Below, one piece after another: positions 1-6,694 of a stretch of DNA of 10,723 bases. This DNA is from Peptococcaceae bacterium (GTDB taxonomy: Bacteria > Bacillota > Desulfitobacteriia > Desulfitobacteriales > Syntrophobotulaceae). The notes under the pieces were generated by a model, which was given only the letters and a program-made list of their open reading frames with translations, was not told where the DNA came from and ran no database searches. The stretch is taken from NCBI GenBank assembly GCA_012523535.1, contig JAAYII010000360.1, positions 1 to 10,723 of the forward strand, read 5' to 3'. Made by a program: the position numbers and the translations under genes. Numbering within the stretch: the stretch's first letter is position 1; each line of letters starts with the position of its first letter.

Positions 1-743
1 CCTATGGATTTAATAAACTCCTGGGCGGCCTGGCGCGCATTTTCTTCATCTACCTTAAAATCGGGTAAACCAAGCGGTTCGGGAGTGGCATGCGTATCCT
101 TTTGGCCGCTATAAGTAAGAGGAGGAAGTTTCTGGAGAGAAGCATCGAGCTGTTCCAGGCTGGAGCGCACGGAAGCCGGTTTGCTTGCTTCGCCCTCCTC
201 GGCCTGCGCTGCCGTTGCTGTTTCTTTTCCGGGCATCCAAGGCGGTGAGGGCTGATCTACCCAGACAATATTGCTGGCTTGAAGGTTAACGGCTATTTCC
301 TGAATTTTGCGGTTGACTTCAATAAGGCGGTCATGGATGGAGGATAGAGTTTCTTCTTGCTCCTGGTTTGGCCTATTTCCTTTTACAATTTGCTGGGACA
401 AGGATTCGGAAAATTCCCCTATTTGATTGAGGAACTGGTCCACATAGGGCAGCCCGAACTCCTTGGCCGGCAAAAGGGAAAGATCTTTGACCGTTATTTC
501 GCTTTGCAATTTGGTTTGGCTTAAATAATAAACCTGCTGCAAGGGAGTTCCCGCAACTTTGCTTTTGGCCAAATTGGTTTCCAACTCGTCAAGGTTGGAG
601 ACAAAGTCATTAAAGGCACGTTGGTTCTGATTTTCAGTAGCAATCTTTAAATCGGCAGCCCGCCTGTTTTCACTGAAACCCCAAAGCAAACTGAAGACTA
701 GCAGCACTGCCAGCGCACTTATCCAAAAATTTTTATTTTTCAT
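1..743 (-). CDS. ypeB: YpeB, germination protein and partner of SleB (C-terminus outside window)
   Basis: YpeB is a spore membrane-associated protein needed to localise and stabilise the cortex-lytic enzyme SleB; the two protect each other from loss in dormant spores. I translated the minus strand from ATG at 743 and found 247 open codons to the window edge. The product begins MKNKNFWISALAVLLVFSLL, a lysine-rich start followed by one hydrophobic segment (about residues 7-22) that is probably an uncleaved membrane anchor. A long helical, Gln/Glu-rich region follows, with the family-like stretch VWVDQPSPPWMPG near residue 165. An Ala/Glu-rich linker comes next, and at the edge DEENARQAAQEFIKSI looks like the start of the first PepSY-type repeat. 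A Shine-Dalgarno AGAGGG lies about seven bases before the ATG. It sits 39 bases downstream of sleB on the same strand, the usual sleB-ypeB order. About 200 residues should lie off the left edge. Identification rests on sequence style plus neighbour. Confidence 0.9.
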   Translation of the reverse strand, partial: MKNKNFWISALAVLLVFSLLWGFSENRRAADLKIATENQNQRAFNDFVSNLDELETNLAKSKVAGTPLQQVYYLSQTKLQSEITVKDLSLLPAKEFGLPYVDQFLNQIGEFSESLSQQIVKGNRPNQEQEETLSSIHDRLIEVNRKIQEIAVNLQASNIVWVDQPSPPWMPGKETATAAQAEEGEASKPASVRSSLEQLDASLQKLPPLTYSGQKDTHATPEPLGLPDFKVDEENARQAAQEFIKSI

Positions 744-782
744 ACTTATCCCTCTACCATTTAGAATTTGTGTTAAGCAAGC

Positions 783-1475
783 TTAGCGACAAAAAATGTG
801 ATTTCCGATTTTAATAATCTGGGGACGGGACCAGATATATTTATTGGTAGTTTTAGCCGGGTTGAAGAAAAACAAAGCACCATAAGAGGGGTCATTTCCG
901 GCCAAAGCTTCATTGGCCGCTTTGACAGCTGAAGACACCGGCTCTTTCCAAATCTCGCCGTTGGCAACCGGCGAAAAAGCTCCCGGCTGGTAAATCACAT
1001 CGGGTATTGAATTCGGAAAGTTCGGATCTTTCACCCTGTTTAACACAACTGCCGCTACTGCGACTTGCCCCCGGTAAGGCTCACCTTTGGCCTCGGCGCT
1101 CACCAACCGGGCCAGGAGATTGACATCGGAACTTTTATAACCTATGGCTTTACCGCCCGTGGTGACAGTTTGGCCGGTCAAACGTTTCAATTCCCGGATG
1201 GTATTCCTGCCGGCTATGCCGTCAACGGTCAAACCGTGCTCTTTTTGGAAGAGGCGGACCGCAGACTCTGTTTGCCGGCCAAAAATCCCGTCAATGGGGC
1301 CAACAACATAACCTAGCATTTGCAGTCTTTTCTGCAATTCGGTTACTTCCGGCCCCCTGGATCCCCTGGCCAGATTCCTGTCTCCCAGGGCAGCGTAGCC
1401 CACGGAGGATATTAACAGCAAAAGGGCAGAAAAGATAACGGCTAGCAATAACCCTTTGCGGGAATGCAGGGACAT
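783..1475 (-). CDS. sleB: SleB, spore cortex-lytic transglycosylase
   Basis: SleB is a lytic transglycosylase that cuts muramic-delta-lactam-containing cortex peptidoglycan during germination. The 230-residue product has a signal peptide (basic start, hydrophobic core at residues 9-25, likely cleavage after VGYA at about 28). A PG_binding_1 domain follows at about 38-97, with the typical repeats RGPEVTELQKRLQMLGY and DGIFGRQTESAVRLFQ. The C-terminal hydrolase_2/SleB catalytic domain spans about 115-230: LARLVSAEAKGEPYRGQVAVA, where Glu128 is the expected catalytic acid, then AAVVLNRV, then PGAFSPV. The length matches the mature family form. The start at 1475 is supported by AGAGGTGAT just upstream. 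It is the first gene of a sleB-ypeB operon. In Bacillus this operon is transcribed in the forespore by sigma-G; I could not find a convincing sigma-G promoter in the 289-base gap to the divergent flavoprotein gene. Confidence 0.96.
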   Translation of the reverse strand: MSLHSRKGLLLAVIFSALLLLISSVGYAALGDRNLARGSRGPEVTELQKRLQMLGYVVGPIDGIFGRQTESAVRLFQKEHGLTVDGIAGRNTIRELKRLTGQTVTTGGKAIGYKSSDVNLLARLVSAEAKGEPYRGQVAVAAVVLNRVKDPNFPNSIPDVIYQPGAFSPVANGEIWKEPVSSAVKAANEALAGNDPSYGALFFFNPAKTTNKYIWSRPQIIKIGNHIFCR

Positions 1476-1623
1476 ATAATCACCTCTAAACCTTTTTTTG
1501 ATTAGTTTGGCTTAAGAGCGAATATTTATGCCTTTTTTTATCCGGCTTACCATATTTTGCAGCAATCTTTTTCTTGTTCTCGCATATAATAGCTGGAGTG
1601 TTTCAAATAAATGATGATTGGAC

Positions 1624-1652
1624 TTAAAATATTCTTTCTTAGAATGTATAAT
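1624..1652 (+). promoter_or_regulatory. Candidate sigma-A promoter for the flavoprotein gene
   Basis: A perfect -10 hexamer TATAAT lies at 1647-1652. Exactly 17 bases upstream is a weak -35 match, TTAAAA at 1624-1629 (4 of 6 to TTGACA). A better -35-like TTGGAC at 1618-1623 is 23 bases away, too far for normal spacing. The -10 ends 112 bases before the ATG at 1765, so a leader of about 105 bases is implied. The region is AT-rich, so chance matches are likely. Confidence 0.4.
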
Positions 1653-1764
1653 TGTACGAGAGATAGATGAAAAATAAAAATTCCCCTGAAAAGAGAAATT
1701 TCTTGGGAAAAAAGAAACACTGCCAGAAAATTTTGCAAAATAAGTGAAGTGAGAAGGTTAGAAT

Positions 1765-2370
1765 ATGTTAATCATTGGTTTGAACGGTAGCCCTAATAAA
1801 AACGGCAATACGAAGTTCTTACTGGAAGAAACATTGAAGAAGATTGAAAATTTGGGAGCCGATACCAAAATTCTGGAAATAGCTCAATTATTAAACAGTG
1901 CCCAACATCCCTTTTGTACGGTTTGCACCAGTCCCTGTACCGCGGTTTGCTATAAGGGCACAGCTTTGGAAGAAGCCTTTAAGCTCCTTAAAAAGGCGGA
2001 CGGTTTAATCGTCGGCACGCCGGTTTATTTTGGCAGTATAAGCGGCCAAACCAAAGCTTTCTTTGACAAAACCCGTCAGCTGAGAGCGGAAAAAAGCTTA
2101 TGCAATACTGTAGGGGCGGGACTTACAGTGGGAAATGCCAAATACGGCGGGCAGCAACTGGCCTTGAAGGCCCTGCATGATATTATGCTTGTCCATGGAA
2201 TGATTATTATCGGAGACGGTTATAAAGAAGACGATTGCGGCTACCAGGGAATTTGTGCCCAAAGGCCGGTTCAGGAAGACAGCTTTGCCTTAAAGAGAAT
2301 CGAGATCTTGGCTAAAAGAATGGTGGAGGTTTGTGCGGCAACGGCTTCTTTACGCCAGGATAGAAATTAG
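1765..2370 (+). CDS. Flavodoxin-fold NAD(P)H-dependent FMN oxidoreductase with a four-cysteine motif
   Basis: The 201-residue product has the flavodoxin-like fold of the NADPH-dependent FMN reductase/iron-sulfur flavoprotein group. The phosphate-binding loop GSPNKNGNT is at residues 8-16, and the second FMN-contacting stretch GTPVYFGSISGQTKAFFD is at 84-101. Cys51, 54, 58 and 62 form C-x2-C-x3-C-x3-C, where iron-sulfur flavoproteins (Isf) carry a compact four-cysteine cluster motif (typically C-x2-C-x2-C-x4-7-C). A 4Fe-4S cluster is therefore possible but the spacing is not canonical. Other members of this broad family with cysteines at this site are annotated only as flavodoxin family or NAD(P)H-dependent oxidoreductase, and the substrate cannot be told from sequence. 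The start is supported by GAAGG about seven bases before ATG. It appears to be a single-gene unit, with a strong terminator 69 bases downstream and divergent sleB upstream. Confidence 0.85.
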   Translation: MLIIGLNGSPNKNGNTKFLLEETLKKIENLGADTKILEIAQLLNSAQHPFCTVCTSPCTAVCYKGTALEEAFKLLKKADGLIVGTPVYFGSISGQTKAFFDKTRQLRAEKSLCNTVGAGLTVGNAKYGGQQLALKALHDIMLVHGMIIIGDGYKEDDCGYQGICAQRPVQEDSFALKRIEILAKRMVEVCAATASLRQDRN

Positions 2371-2438
2371 AATACGGAATCAAAATCCGGATATAGAATA
2401 AACATTGAGAAATACAAAATTAATCTGGCAATTAAGAA

Positions 2439-2492
2439 AAGGGGTATTGCCAAACTGCTTTTAAAGCAGTTTGGCAATACCCTTTCTTTTTT
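2439..2492 (+). terminator. Strong Rho-independent terminator of the flavoprotein gene
   Basis: The left arm 2442-2460 (GGGTATTGCCAAACTGCTT) is perfectly complementary to 2464-2482, with a loop of three bases (TTA). The stem extends outward by one G-T wobble and two A-T pairs. The right arm runs directly into TTTCTTTTTT (2483-2492). The wobble pair and the longer T tract favour plus-strand termination; on the minus strand only TTTTC follows the stem. It insulates the flavoprotein gene from the germination operon. Confidence 0.93.
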
Positions 2493-2524
2493 GATTTCAA
2501 CTTTAATAAAATTGCCGGGATTGG

Positions 2525-2579
2525 AAGAAAATAAAGTATTAAGAAATAAGTAGCTCAAGAAAATAAACAAGAAAATAAA
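2525..2579 (+). repeat. Short direct repeats AAGAAAATAAA upstream of the ger operon
   Basis: The 11-mer AAGAAAATAAA occurs perfectly at 2525-2535, 2557-2567 and 2569-2579, the last two with a 12-base period. A degenerate copy, AAGAAATAAG, lies at 2541-2550. They sit between the upstream terminator and the gerA ribosome binding site (GAGGA at 2599-2603, an unusually long 13 bases from ATG 2617). The surrounding DNA is very AT-rich, so the repeats may be low-complexity sequence rather than protein binding sites. Confidence 0.55.
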
Positions 2580-2616
2580 TAGGTTAAAAAAAAGTAGTGA
2601 GGATAGCTAGCGGCAT

Positions 2617-4257
2617 ATGTTAAAAAGATTTTGGCGTCAAGCAGTCGAGCAGGGTAAAGTTCAATCATCGGACAAGGCTCAGCCTTCGGATAAGACTCAA
2701 CCCCAGGACAAGGCCCCGGGCCATCAACCGCAAGCTCCGCAACCGCTATCGGTTAATTATGATGCCAATCTGCAGGCCTTGCGGCAGATTTTTAATCTCT
2801 GCCCGGACATCGTCTTTCATGAATTTATTATAAATTCTGAAGAGGGTATTAGGGCTTTTATTGTCTATGCTTCCTCCTTGTGCGACCACAGGACAATCGG
2901 CGATCAACTGATGAAAAGTATTTTGCCCGATAGCACCCAAAAAGGGGTTAAGATAACCAAGGCCAATGCTGTTGAGGTTTTGAAAGAAAAACTGATTAGC
3001 TTGGCGGAAGTCGATATTGTCGGGGATTTGCAGGGTGTTGAAGATAAGGTGCTGCAGGGCAATGCCGCCCTGCTGGTCGAGGGCTCGGCCCAGGCCATAA
3101 TTGCCAATGCCAGGGGCGGGGAAAAAAGAGCGATCTCGGAGCCTGACACCGAACCGAGCATTAGGGGTCCAAAGGATGGCTTTGTCGAGGACTTTGAAAC
3201 CAATATGACTTTGATTCGCAGGCGCATCAAAACAAGCCGTCTCAAGTTCATGATTACGGAAAAAGGCAAATTAACCAAAACTAAAATAGCCATTTGCTAT
3301 ATTGAAGGCGTGGCCAATCCGCAGGTCGTCGATGAAGTAAGGCAAAGAATCGAAAGAATAAACAACGACAGCGTTCTGGAAGGGAATTATATTGAAGAAA
3401 ATATCATGGACGAAAAGTTTTCTTTATTTCCCCTTATCCAGTATACCGAACGGCCCGATAAGGCCTGTTCTTGTTTGCTTCAAGGAAGAGTTCTTATATT
3501 AATTGAGAATTCGAACATGCCTCTTATAGTGCCCACTACCTTTATTGCCATGCTCCAAGCGGCGGAAGACTATTATCACAATTCCCTGGCAGCCAGTACC
3601 ATCAGAATTCTACGTTTTATAGCTTTAAACATGGCTTTGCTGCTGCCGGCTGTAACCGTAGCTGTTTTTTCTTTTCACCAGGAGCTATTGCCTCCCCCGT
3701 TGGTAAGTACCGTGGCAGGCGCACGTCAAGGGTTGCCCTTGTCCATATCCTTGGAGATTATTCTTTTTGAATTTACTTTTGAACTCTTACGGGAAGCGGG
3801 AGTACGTTTGCCCAAAACAATCGGCCAGGCCATCAGCACCGTAGGCGGTCTGGTTATCGGCGATGCTGCTGTAAATGCCGGGGTGGTTTCTCCTATTTCC
3901 GTAATAGTAGTTGCTATTACGGCCATTGCTTCTTTTTCCGTCCCCAATTTTGAGGCTGCTTTTTCTTTGCGGATTTTGCGTTTTTCTTTAATCCTGGCGG
4001 CCAGTGTTCTTGGCGGCATTGGCATCGTGTTTGGGCTGATGATCATTCTTATTCATCTCTGCAGCCTCCGTTCCTTTGGTGTTCCTTACTTGGCGCCCTT
4101 TGCACCCCTTATTGTCAGAGATTTAAAAGACAGCATTGTCCGCGTTCCCTGGTGGGCCTTAAACAAAAGACCGCGGACCAACAGAACTCCCAATGTCTAT
4201 AGGAAAGGAAAGGCTCAAGGCCCCCGGAAACCTAAGAAAGGAGGGGGACAGTCATAA
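2617..4257 (+). CDS. gerAA: GerA-type germinant receptor subunit A
   Basis: This is the A subunit of a GerA-family germinant receptor in the spore inner membrane. The family is certain; the paralogue (gerA, gerB, gerK or other) cannot be told, and the symbol is used at family level. The 546 residues show a short hydrophilic start with six-residue repeats (17-34) and then a soluble N-terminal domain of about 290 residues that carries SIRGPKDGFVEDFETN (181-196) and LIRRRIK. A membrane domain starts near residue 330 and includes YYHNSLAASTIRILRF, FTFELLREAGVRLPKTIG, AITAIASFSVPNFE and the hallmark CSLRSFGVPYLAPFAPL (about 482-498). It ends in a basic cytoplasmic tail (KRPRTNRTPNVYRKGK). Length is slightly above the common 480-530. 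ATG 2617 is the only reasonable start because TAG at 2608 closes the frame upstream. It is the first gene of a three-gene operon, and its TAA stop overlaps the presumed start of gerB. Confidence 0.96.
   Translation: MLKRFWRQAVEQGKVQSSDKAQPSDKTQPQDKAPGHQPQAPQPLSVNYDANLQALRQIFNLCPDIVFHEFIINSEEGIRAFIVYASSLCDHRTIGDQLMKSILPDSTQKGVKITKANAVEVLKEKLISLAEVDIVGDLQGVEDKVLQGNAALLVEGSAQAIIANARGGEKRAISEPDTEPSIRGPKDGFVEDFETNMTLIRRRIKTSRLKFMITEKGKLTKTKIAICYIEGVANPQVVDEVRQRIERINNDSVLEGNYIEENIMDEKFSLFPLIQYTERPDKACSCLLQGRVLILIENSNMPLIVPTTFIAMLQAAEDYYHNSLAASTIRILRFIALNMALLLPAVTVAVFSFHQELLPPPLVSTVAGARQGLPLSISLEIILFEFTFELLREAGVRLPKTIGQAISTVGGLVIGDAAVNAGVVSPISVIVVAITAIASFSVPNFEAAFSLRILRFSLILAASVLGGIGIVFGLMIILIHLCSLRSFGVPYLAPFAPLIVRDLKDSIVRVPWWALNKRPRTNRTPNVYRKGKAQGPRKPKKGGGQS
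2665..2718 (+). repeat. In-frame hexapeptide repeats in GerA N-terminus
   Basis: Residues 17-34 of the GerA subunit read SSDKAQ-PSDKTQ-PQDKAP, three copies of a six-residue unit (18 bases each), followed by a Pro/Gln-rich tail to about residue 43. The DNA copies have diverged at synonymous positions, so this is a coding repeat and not a recent tandem duplication. It lies before the conserved N-terminal domain and is probably a flexible, lineage-specific extension. Confidence 0.75.
4239..4256 (+). promoter_or_regulatory. Ribosome binding site and apparent ATA start of gerB
   Basis: AGGAGG at 4239-4244 (within AAAGGAGGGGG) lies nine bases before ATA at 4254-4256, inside the last codons of gerA. 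The ATA overlaps the gerA TAA stop as ATAA, where a normal coupled junction would be ATGA. No ATG, GTG or TTG in the gerB frame lies within reach of this Shine-Dalgarno sequence. The next in-frame ATG (4290) has no ribosome binding site and would cut off the conserved EKIS start of the family. Confidence 0.7.
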
Positions 4258-5348
4258 ATACGGAAAAAATTTCTGCTACTCAATTTGGCATGATTTTTCT
4301 AGTGACCATTATGTCCACCGCCGTTTTGTTCATACCCAGCATCACGGTGGAAAAGGCTAAACAGTGTGCCTGGCTGGCGGTTTTGCTTTCCATGTCGGCA
4401 GGCTTGATTTGTTTGGGTTTGGCTAATGCTCTGGGTAAAAGGTTTCCCCAGCAAACTTTGGTTCAATACTGCGAATTGCTGCTGGGAAAGTACATAGGCA
4501 AGGCGGTGGCTGTCGGTTTTTTTCTTTATCTCTTTGTGGTCAACAATATAGTGACCAGGGAATTTTCCGATTATATCAGTATAGTGCTCATGCCGGAGAC
4601 ACCGATTATGGTTTTAAACGGTCTCTTGGCCGTAATTGCGGTTTATGCGGCTGCAAAAGGGCTGGAGGTTATCGCCAGGGTTGCCCAGTTTATTCTGCCC
4701 TTGTTTCTTGGCTCGATCATAATCATAATCGGTCTGGGTTTATTGGAGGCCCAACCGGGAAAACTCCTCCCTCTTCTGGAGAACGGGCCCGGTCCCGTCA
4801 TTAGCGGCGCTCTTGAACCGGCTACCTTGATCGGGCAGATTATTATCTTGACCATGATTTTCCCTATGATCAACCTTCCCCAAAGAGCGGTTAAGGAAGG
4901 GATAATAGCTATCGTATGGATTGGAGTCCTTCTCACTTCGCTTACCGCTGTAACCATATCTGTTTTTGGTCCCATATTGCCCGGTGATCAGCTCTTTCCT
5001 TTTGTCACCCTGGCCAAACATATAAAATTCACCACGATTCAAAGACTGGAGTTTCTGGTTATCTTTATTTGGGTATCGGGCATAGTGGTTAAAGTGTCAA
5101 TTTTTTTCTATTTGGAAAGTGTTGCTATAAAGCAGATTTTTGGCCTTCAGAATAACATAATAATCTTCGGCTTCCTAATTGTCAGCCATACCTTATTGTC
5201 AACATTACCTTTTAACAATCCCCAAGAAACAAACTTTGTATTGTCAAATTTTTGGCCTCCCTTTGCTTTGGTCTTTGAATTTTTCGTCCCTGCCGGGCTT
5301 TTGGCAATAGCCATAATTAGAGGGAAAAAGGTGGTTTTACGCAAATGA
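4254..5348 (+). CDS. gerAB: GerB-type spore germination permease subunit (apparent ATA start)
   Basis: This is the B subunit of the receptor, an integral membrane protein of the APC amino-acid transporter superfamily that binds germinant in characterised receptors. Most of the sequence is hydrophobic, consistent with about ten membrane segments; recognisable stretches are FIPSITVEKAKQCAWLAVLLS, AAKGLEVIARVAQF and FPMINLPQ. Counting from 4254 gives 364 residues, the usual family length. The N-terminus (M)NTEKISATQFGMIF matches the family EKIS-x-x-Q start. Counting from ATG 4290 gives 352 residues without that motif or any Shine-Dalgarno sequence. I therefore place the start at 4254 although the codon is ATA; either it is a rare non-standard start or a G-to-A change or base-call error. 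The gene overlaps gerA by four bases upstream and gerC by four bases (ATGA) downstream, so translation is probably coupled throughout. The family assignment is firm; the start is inferred. Confidence 0.92.
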   Translation: MNTEKISATQFGMIFLVTIMSTAVLFIPSITVEKAKQCAWLAVLLSMSAGLICLGLANALGKRFPQQTLVQYCELLLGKYIGKAVAVGFFLYLFVVNNIVTREFSDYISIVLMPETPIMVLNGLLAVIAVYAAAKGLEVIARVAQFILPLFLGSIIIIIGLGLLEAQPGKLLPLLENGPGPVISGALEPATLIGQIIILTMIFPMINLPQRAVKEGIIAIVWIGVLLTSLTAVTISVFGPILPGDQLFPFVTLAKHIKFTTIQRLEFLVIFIWVSGIVVKVSIFFYLESVAIKQIFGLQNNIIIFGFLIVSHTLLSTLPFNNPQETNFVLSNFWPPFALVFEFFVPAGLLAIAIIRGKKVVLRK

Positions 5349-6619
5349 AAAATAAAAACCGCATTTTGGCCCTATGTATTATATTGTCCTTAATTTTATA
5401 CTCGCTTGTTCTATGCTCCGGGTGCTGGAGCAGTAAAGAGGTCGAAAACTTGGCCTTGGTAACCCTGGTAGGAATAGACTTAAGAAAGGAAAACGGTCGG
5501 GAAATATGGAAAGCATCGGCTCTGGTCTTATTTCCGCAAAGGGCTCAAGGCGAGGGCGGACAATCCGGCCAGCTTAGCGCGGAAAAGTATTTTGAAGGAG
5601 AAGGGCCCACTCCGCAAACGGCGATTCTCGCTTATTCCAAGCGGATGTCCCGTACTCCCTTTTATGGTTATATCAGCGGTTACATAATCGGAGAAAATGT
5701 AGCCCGGGAAAACCTCATTCATTGTGTGGAAAGCGTTGCAAGATATTGGCAAACAAGACCCAGGAACATCTATTTTTTAGCCCGCGGCCAGGCCTGTGAT
5801 GTTTTAAAAGCCGGAGGAGCTTTGGACAGGCTTTCCAACGAACTGATCGAGTTCTCGGATTACCGGGCTGCCGCCACCGGGCAGTCCGTCGGTGTTTACC
5901 GCTACCAGCTTGAGGAATGGTTGACCAGCAATGACCGGGATGCGGTTCTGGGCGTTATTCAACCAGTACCGGTTCCTGAAGCGGAAAACAACTCCGGCGG
6001 TAGTCAAGGGGGGGCCCAATCCGGCGGCGGGCAAAGCGGTTCTTCAATGGGTGGAAATGAAAATACCCCAATGAAAAATGTAATCGAAGGTATTGCCGTA
6101 TTCCGGGATGATAAACTTGTAGGCTTTCTGAACAGGGAAGAAACCGAAGGCTTCTTGCTAATTTCCCGCGAAATCACCAGGGGACAAATGGCCATAGCCG
6201 TGGAGAAAGACAATCAAATGTTCACATATTTCTTATCCGAGTCCAAAAGCAAAATCAAACCCATTGTCAATAACGGTCAGATTTCTTATCAGGTTACGAT
6301 CCAAACCAAGGGCGGGGTTAATGATCAGCCAGGTTTTACCTTAGGGATTAAAGAAATTCATGAACTGGAAGAGGCTGTGAATGAACGGCTTAAAGCCAAA
6401 GCGCTGGCCGCAATAGAAAAAGCCAAAGAATACGATTCCGATTTCCTTGGTTTTGCGGAAGCGCTGCACCGCAAAAAACCAAAAGTATGGAAAACCTTTG
6501 GCCCCTCCAACTGGCGGGAAGCTTTTACCAAAGCGGATATAGAAGTTATAGTTAAATCAAAAATTGTCAATACCGGTACAATAGGAGATAAACTGGAAAT
6601 ACAAAGAAACCCTGAATAG
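5345..6619 (+). CDS. gerAC: GerC-type germination receptor lipoprotein, Ger(x)C family
   Basis: This is the C subunit, a lipoprotein on the outer face of the spore inner membrane, required for receptor function. The 424-residue product has a signal sequence (basic MKNKNR, hydrophobic 7-24) and a lipobox-like LCSGC with the lipidated cysteine at 27. The typical post-cysteine sequence CWSSKEVENLALVTLVGIDL follows. The N-terminal Ger(x)C domain runs to about residue 210 (PQTAILAYSKRMSRTPFYGYI). The C-terminal domain starts near IEGIAVFRDDKLVGFLN and ends with a conserved-looking KAYDSDFLGFAEALHRKKP-like segment (KEYDSDFLGFAEALHRKKP here). Between them is a Gly/Ser/Gln-rich stretch, about 217-240. 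The start overlaps the gerB stop in ATGA; AAGGTGG lies about a dozen bases before it. Cys24 at the -3 lipobox position is unusual, as Leu is common there. No clear terminator hairpin follows. Confidence 0.94.
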   Translation: MKNKNRILALCIILSLILYSLVLCSGCWSSKEVENLALVTLVGIDLRKENGREIWKASALVLFPQRAQGEGGQSGQLSAEKYFEGEGPTPQTAILAYSKRMSRTPFYGYISGYIIGENVARENLIHCVESVARYWQTRPRNIYFLARGQACDVLKAGGALDRLSNELIEFSDYRAAATGQSVGVYRYQLEEWLTSNDRDAVLGVIQPVPVPEAENNSGGSQGGAQSGGGQSGSSMGGNENTPMKNVIEGIAVFRDDKLVGFLNREETEGFLLISREITRGQMAIAVEKDNQMFTYFLSESKSKIKPIVNNGQISYQVTIQTKGGVNDQPGFTLGIKEIHELEEAVNERLKAKALAAIEKAKEYDSDFLGFAEALHRKKPKVWKTFGPSNWREAFTKADIEVIVKSKIVNTGTIGDKLEIQRNPE

Positions 6620-6694
6620 AAAAACAAAGAGCACCTGAAAAATAAATCAGCACAAAAATCGGATAGAAATCAGCATAGTAACCGGGATAAAGAA

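Noticed and set aside
1501..1640. Sigma-G promoter for sleB
   Set aside because: Minus-strand GAATA (near 1633) is followed 16 bases later by CATTTAT, and another CATAAATA lies near 1525, but neither pair fits the known -35/-10 consensus well enough to call.
1682..1715. Inverted repeat TTCCC...GGGAA before the flavoprotein gene
   Set aside because: Five base pairs with a loop of about 20 bases in AT-rich DNA; likely chance, and no riboswitch class is recognisable.
1547..1738. 63-codon minus-strand reading frame between sleB and the flavoprotein gene
   Set aside because: It lies in AT-rich intergenic DNA, has no clear ribosome binding site, overlaps the candidate promoter, and the product has no recognisable features.
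2367..2570. 67-codon minus-strand reading frame over the terminator
   Set aside because: It spans the perfect terminator hairpin and an AT-rich leader; it is open by composition only.
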